Positions 5,103 through 7,647 of a stretch of DNA of 7,647 nucleotides are shown here, one piece after another; position 1 is the first letter of the stretch, and every line of letters starts with the position of its first letter. This DNA is from UBA10649 sp964391765. Lineage in GTDB: Bacteria > Actinomycetota > Actinomycetes > S36-B12. The notes under the pieces are model-generated. The model searched no databases. It saw only the letters and a list, made by a program, of their open reading frames with translations, and was not told the DNA's origin. A program made the translations under genes and the position numbers. The stretch spans positions 1 through 7,647 of the forward strand of contig CAYMNG010000113.1 in NCBI GenBank assembly GCA_964391765.1. The letters are read 5' to 3'.

Positions 5103-5435
5103 TCAGCTTGCGGGGAGCATCTCTCCGCAGTGCTTGCACTTGACGGCCACGGGCCTGATGTCCGCGACGCCGGCGGTCGCCGCGTGCCGGCGGGCCTGGT
5201 CGACGATCTCGGTGCGGTCGAGTCCGGTGACGTGGCCGTCGGGGACGATCGCGGCGAGATCGGTCGTGATCGTTCCTGGCCCGCAACCGATGTCGAGGAT
5301 CCGAAACGTCGGCCTCAGATGCGGGAGCAGGTAGCCGCAGGAGTTCGCCGCGGTGCGCCAGCGATGCGAGCGCAGCACCGAGTCGTGGTGGCCGTGCGTG
5401 TACCGCTCGGCGTGGTGCGCACTCGCATCCGACAC
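5103..5435 (-). CDS. Truncated class I SAM methyltransferase fused to a zinc-ribbon-like tail
   Basis: An open frame of 110 codons starting at GTG 5433-5435. Residues 1-91 match the N-terminus of a class I SAM-dependent methyltransferase: HAERYTHGHHDSVLRSHRWR (8-27), then SAM-binding motif I ILDIGCGPGT (46-55), and an acidic motif II around GLDRTE (71-76). Homology stops near GVAD (89-92), and the frame finishes as IRPVAVKCKHCGEMLPAS. AVKCKHCGEML is a common zinc-ribbon ending in unrelated bacterial proteins. The remaining motifs and substrate domain are absent; the C-terminal remnant lies 1.4 kb away at 3497-3765. A product of this frame could at most bind SAM weakly and is probably non-functional. 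It starts 38 bp after the modC stop, so it may be transcribed from the mod operon. Treat it as the 5' half of a disrupted gene. Confidence 0.75.
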   Translation of the reverse strand: MSDASAHHAERYTHGHHDSVLRSHRWRTAANSCGYLLPHLRPTFRILDIGCGPGTITTDLAAIVPDGHVTGLDRTEIVDQARRHAATAGVADIRPVAVKCKHCGEMLPAS

Positions 5436-5473
5436 CCCGACAACCTACTGACGGGGGATCGCTGTCCGCGAGG

Positions 5474-6610
5474 TCACCGGTCGTCGACGGCGGTGGTGGG
5501 CCGGTCGGTCGCCGGGGCCGGGTAGACCGTGAGGTCGGTCGCCTTGACGCTGACCCAGACCGGCACTCCCGGCGCCAGGGCGAGGTCGGCGACGGCCGCC
5601 GGGGTCACGGCGGCGACCACGGACGGCTGCCCGTCCACGAGGACGCGGACGCGGTCGGTCGCCGGTTGGATCGCGGAAACCGTTGCCGGCCAGCAGTTGC
5701 GGGCACTGCCGTGTGGCTCGGAACGGGTCAGCGTCACCGATTCGGGGCGAACGACACACAGGACGCGACCGCTGATGCGATTGTCGGCGATCTGCACCGT
5801 GCCGCCCGTGCCGCCCGTGCCGCCCGTGCCGCCCGCGTCGAGCGTGACCTGGCCGGCCCGCGCCCATCCGCGCAGCAGCGTCACGCCGACCAGCGCGGCG
5901 ACGTAGTCCGTGGCCGGCCGACGCGCCAGCTCGCTCGGGGTCGCGTCCTGGGCGACGGTGCCCGCCTCCAGGACGAGCACGCGGTCGGCGAGGACGAGGG
6001 CGTCGAGCGGATCGTGCGTGACCAGAAGCGTGCAGCCGTCGAACTGGCCCAAGGTGGTCCCGAGCTCGGCACGGACCGCGTCCTTGGTCTGCGCGTCGAG
6101 GGCGGCCAGCGGTTCGTCGAGGAGCAGCGTGCGCGGGGTGGTGGCCAGGGCCCGCGCCAGGGCGACCCGTTGGGCCTGGCCGCCGGACAGGGCCGCCGGC
6201 CGGCGATCGGCCAGGTCGGCGACACCGAGACGATCGAGGGTCGCGTCGGCCAGCCGGCCCGCGCGGGCCCGGCCCGCGCCGCGCGACCGCGGCCCGAACG
6301 CGACGTTCTGCCGAACCGAAAGGTGGGGGAACAGCGCGTAGTCCTGGAACACGATCCCGAGGTCGCGGCGGCGCGGGGGAACGAAGACCGCTCGCGTGGA
6401 CGACGTGCGTGCGGCGTCCACGACCCGGTCGTCGATCCGGATCGCCCCGGCGTCCACGGGCTCGAGTCCGGCGACCGCCCGCAGCAACGTCGACTTGCCG
6501 CTGCCGTTCGGGCCGAGGACCGCGGTGATGACCCCGTCCTCGAACCGCGTGTCGATCCGCAGGCTGAACCCGCCGCGGCGGACGACGGCGTCCTGCAGCC
6601 GGATCGTCAT
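5474..6610 (-). CDS. modC: Molybdate ABC transporter ATP-binding protein ModC
   Basis: ATPase of the high-affinity molybdate importer, at the inner face of the membrane with ModB. The 378-residue product has Walker A GPNGSGKST (33-41), Q-loop Gln89 in VFQDYALFPHL, signature LSGGQ (141-145), Walker B TLLLDEP (161-167) and H-loop His199. Residues about 272-366 form a C-terminal TOBE-type domain that usually senses oxyanion, joined to the ATPase by a Gly-Gly-Thr repeat linker (260-271). The ATG at 6610 overlaps the modB stop by 4 bases (ATGA). The open frame extends further upstream inside modB, but that part is an Arg-rich shadow. Molybdate is the likely substrate from the ModA/ModB context; tungstate or sulfate cannot be excluded by sequence alone. 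Confidence 0.88.
   Translation of the reverse strand: MTIRLQDAVVRRGGFSLRIDTRFEDGVITAVLGPNGSGKSTLLRAVAGLEPVDAGAIRIDDRVVDAARTSSTRAVFVPPRRRDLGIVFQDYALFPHLSVRQNVAFGPRSRGAGRARAGRLADATLDRLGVADLADRRPAALSGGQAQRVALARALATTPRTLLLDEPLAALDAQTKDAVRAELGTTLGQFDGCTLLVTHDPLDALVLADRVLVLEAGTVAQDATPSELARRPATDYVAALVGVTLLRGWARAGQVTLDAGGTGGTGGTGGTVQIADNRISGRVLCVVRPESVTLTRSEPHGSARNCWPATVSAIQPATDRVRVLVDGQPSVVAAVTPAAVADLALAPGVPVWVSVKATDLTVYPAPATDRPTTAVDDR
5797..5832. repeat. Four tandem 9-bp repeats inside modC
   Basis: CCGTGCCGC repeated four times without mismatch, followed by a partial unit. It is in frame with modC and encodes the (GGT)n linker between the ATPase and TOBE domains. Unit loss or gain would change linker length by three residues without a frameshift. 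Confidence 0.92.
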
Positions 6611-7437
6611 GACCCGGCCCGCAGGTAGCGCCCGCGCAGCGCGACCAGGACGACGATGCACACGCCCATCAGCACGACGCTCAGGGAGATCGCGGACGAC
6701 CAGTTCGTGTCGAGGGCGTAGTAGATCGCGATCGGCATGGTCTGCGTGGTCCCCGGGAAGCTGCCGGCGAACGTGATCGTCGCGCCGAACTCCCCGAGCG
6801 CGCGCGCCCAGCACAACACGGCGCCGGCGAGCAGCGACGGCGCGATCAGCGGCAGCGTGACCCGCCGGAAGGTCGCCCACGAGGATGCGCCCAAGGTCGC
6901 GGCGGCCTCCTCGTAGCGTCGGTCGAGCGTGCGGAAGGCCCCCTCGAGCGTGATGATCAGGAACGGCATCGCCACGAAGGCCATGGCGAGGACGACCGCG
7001 AGTGTGGTGAACGGGATCTGGAACCCGAACCACGTGTAGACGTGCTGCCCGACGAGTCCGTACCGGCCGAAGGCCGCGAGGAGCGCCACGCCGGACACCA
7101 CCGGCGGCAGCAGGAGCGGAACGAGCACCAGGGCCCGCCACAGGTGGGTCAGGGGAAGGATGTCGCGGGCCAGGAGCCAGGCGAGCGGCACCCCGACGAC
7201 CGCGGCGAAGCACGTGGCGATCGTCGAGGTGACCAGTGACAGCCGCAGCGCCGTCAGCGCCTCCGGTGCGGTGATCGTCTCGACGAACGAGCCCCACGGG
7301 ACCTGGGAGACCAGCCCGGCCATCGGCACGACCAGGAACGCCAGCGCGACCGTCCCGGGCACCAGCAGGAACCACGGGGCGCGACGGGCGCGACGGCGAC
7401 CGCGCGCCCGCCGCGGGGAGTGGTCGCCGGTCGTCAC
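6607..7437 (-). CDS. modB: Molybdate ABC transporter permease ModB
   Basis: Integral membrane permease of the molybdate importer. The 276-residue form starts after a very basic N-terminus (RRARGRRRARR) and has about six hydrophobic helices, beginning at WFLLVPGTVALAFLVVPMAG and ending at LSVVLMGVCIVVLVAL. The cytoplasmic EAA loop that docks on ModC reads EEAAATLGASSWATFRRVTL. ARALGEFGATITFAGS is a strong ModB/CysT-type block. I chose GTG at 7435-7437 because it forms a GTGA overlap with the modA stop, mirroring the ATGA overlap with modC. An in-frame GTG at 7456-7458 would add seven residues, and neither has a clear Shine-Dalgarno. Confidence 0.88.
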   Translation of the reverse strand: MTTGDHSPRRARGRRRARRAPWFLLVPGTVALAFLVVPMAGLVSQVPWGSFVETITAPEALTALRLSLVTSTIATCFAAVVGVPLAWLLARDILPLTHLWRALVLVPLLLPPVVSGVALLAAFGRYGLVGQHVYTWFGFQIPFTTLAVVLAMAFVAMPFLIITLEGAFRTLDRRYEEAAATLGASSWATFRRVTLPLIAPSLLAGAVLCWARALGEFGATITFAGSFPGTTQTMPIAIYYALDTNWSSAISLSVVLMGVCIVVLVALRGRYLRAGS

Positions 7438-7647
7438 CACGGTCGCGCGAAGCCCCACGCCCGAAGGATGCCCTGCGCGGAGACCGTGTACCGGACGTAG
7501 TCCACGAACGCCCGCGCGCCGACGGGGTTGGGCGCCCGGTTCACGACGGCCATCGGGTAGTCGGAGAACACGTTCTTCGCCGCGGGGATGAGCACGGAAG
7601 CCACCGCGGGCTGCGCGGACCGCACGTCGGTCTGGAAGACGATGCCC
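7434..7647 (-). CDS. modA: Molybdate-binding protein ModA, C-terminal part (cut by window edge)
   Basis: Periplasmic or lipid-anchored substrate-binding protein of the molybdate importer. The window holds the last 70 codons, ending at TGA 7434-7436. Visible segments fit the C-terminal lobe of ModA: GIVFQTD, then VLIPAAKNVFSDYPMAVV, the closing helix region ARAFVDYV, and QGILRAWGF near the end. The signal peptide, the lipobox and most oxyanion ligands lie outside. It is the promoter-proximal gene of a modA-modB-modC operon on the minus strand, so any molybdate-responsive control (ModE site or Moco riboswitch) would be beyond the right edge. Confidence 0.85.
   Translation of the reverse strand, partial: GIVFQTDVRSAQPAVASVLIPAAKNVFSDYPMAVVNRAPNPVGARAFVDYVRYTVSAQGILRAWGFARPW

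Larger units (their letters stand above)
3766..5159. other. Acquired lower-GC segment splitting the methyltransferase gene
   Basis: About 1.4 kb between the two methyltransferase fragments. Composition falls well below the flanks: by hand count 4921-4980 is 28/60 G+C, against 50/60 for 7381-7440 within the mod operon. It carries the MNT and HEPN-like genes, their upstream repeats, and short non-coding stretches at 3766-3857 and 4892-5102. No transposase, integrase or tRNA is visible. GTCCGC occurs at both junctions (3757-3762 and 5160-5165), but about 60 codons of the host gene are missing, so this is not a clean target duplication. The entry mechanism is unknown; replacement recombination or a decayed element are both possible. 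Confidence 0.6.

Noticed and set aside
3766..5159. Intact transposon or CRISPR array in the acquired segment
   Set aside because: No transposase, terminal inverted repeats, integrase or spacer-repeat pattern; the repeats at 4908-4967 are too few and too divergent for CRISPR.
6611..7375. 255-codon extension of modC as a fused domain
   Set aside because: It runs through modB in another frame with Arg/Gly-rich sequence; the ATGA overlap at 6607-6610 marks the real start.

Overview
The window is chromosomal DNA of a very GC-rich actinobacterium. The evidence is the strong G/C bias at third codon positions, GTG starts, 4-base gene overlaps, and actinobacterial-style CBS, MsrA, Ung, PIG-L and Mod proteins. 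I cannot name a genus. Most of it is ordinary core-genome content. One block, about 3766-5159, has lower GC and looks acquired.

Layout: 1-1160 (+) is the 3' part of a PLP-dependent cystathionine beta-synthase with a C-terminal CBS-domain pair. It converges on msrA (1180-1824, -). Upstream of msrA on the same strand is a 38-residue Cys-rich mini-protein (1862-1978, -). It is divergent from a small PIG-L deacetylase (2066-2737, +). The 87-bp gap between them holds a perfect 7-2-7 palindrome, ATACCCC-AG-GGGGTAT, of the kind used by CsoR-type metal or persulfide repressors. The PIG-L gene converges on ung (2747-3424, -).

From 3497 to 5435 (-) lies the wreck of a class I SAM-dependent methyltransferase. 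Its N-terminal part with the SAM-binding motif is at 5160-5435, and its C-terminal part is at 3497-3765. The C-terminal part carries a nonsense codon, a frameshift and an internal deletion. Between the two lies about 1.4 kb of lower-GC DNA with a two-gene operon: a winged-helix/nucleotidyltransferase (MNT) fusion (4253-4891) and a HEPN-like partner (3858-4256), overlapping by ATGA. This arrangement resembles MNT-HEPN toxin-antitoxin modules. Two 6-2-6 palindromes and a 20-bp-periodic TGGAC repeat sit upstream of the pair. The methyltransferase N-fragment now reads into a short zinc-ribbon-like tail before its stop.

From 5474 to the right edge (all -) is a molybdate-type ABC transporter operon in the order modA (C-terminal part), modB, modC, with 4-base overlaps. 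The dead methyltransferase begins 38 bp after modC and was probably its downstream neighbour before the insertion. The modC linker contains an in-frame 9-bp tandem repeat.

The most unusual items are the methyltransferase-splitting MNT-HEPN island and the operator-bearing divergent region shared by the Cys-rich mini-protein/msrA and PIG-L.
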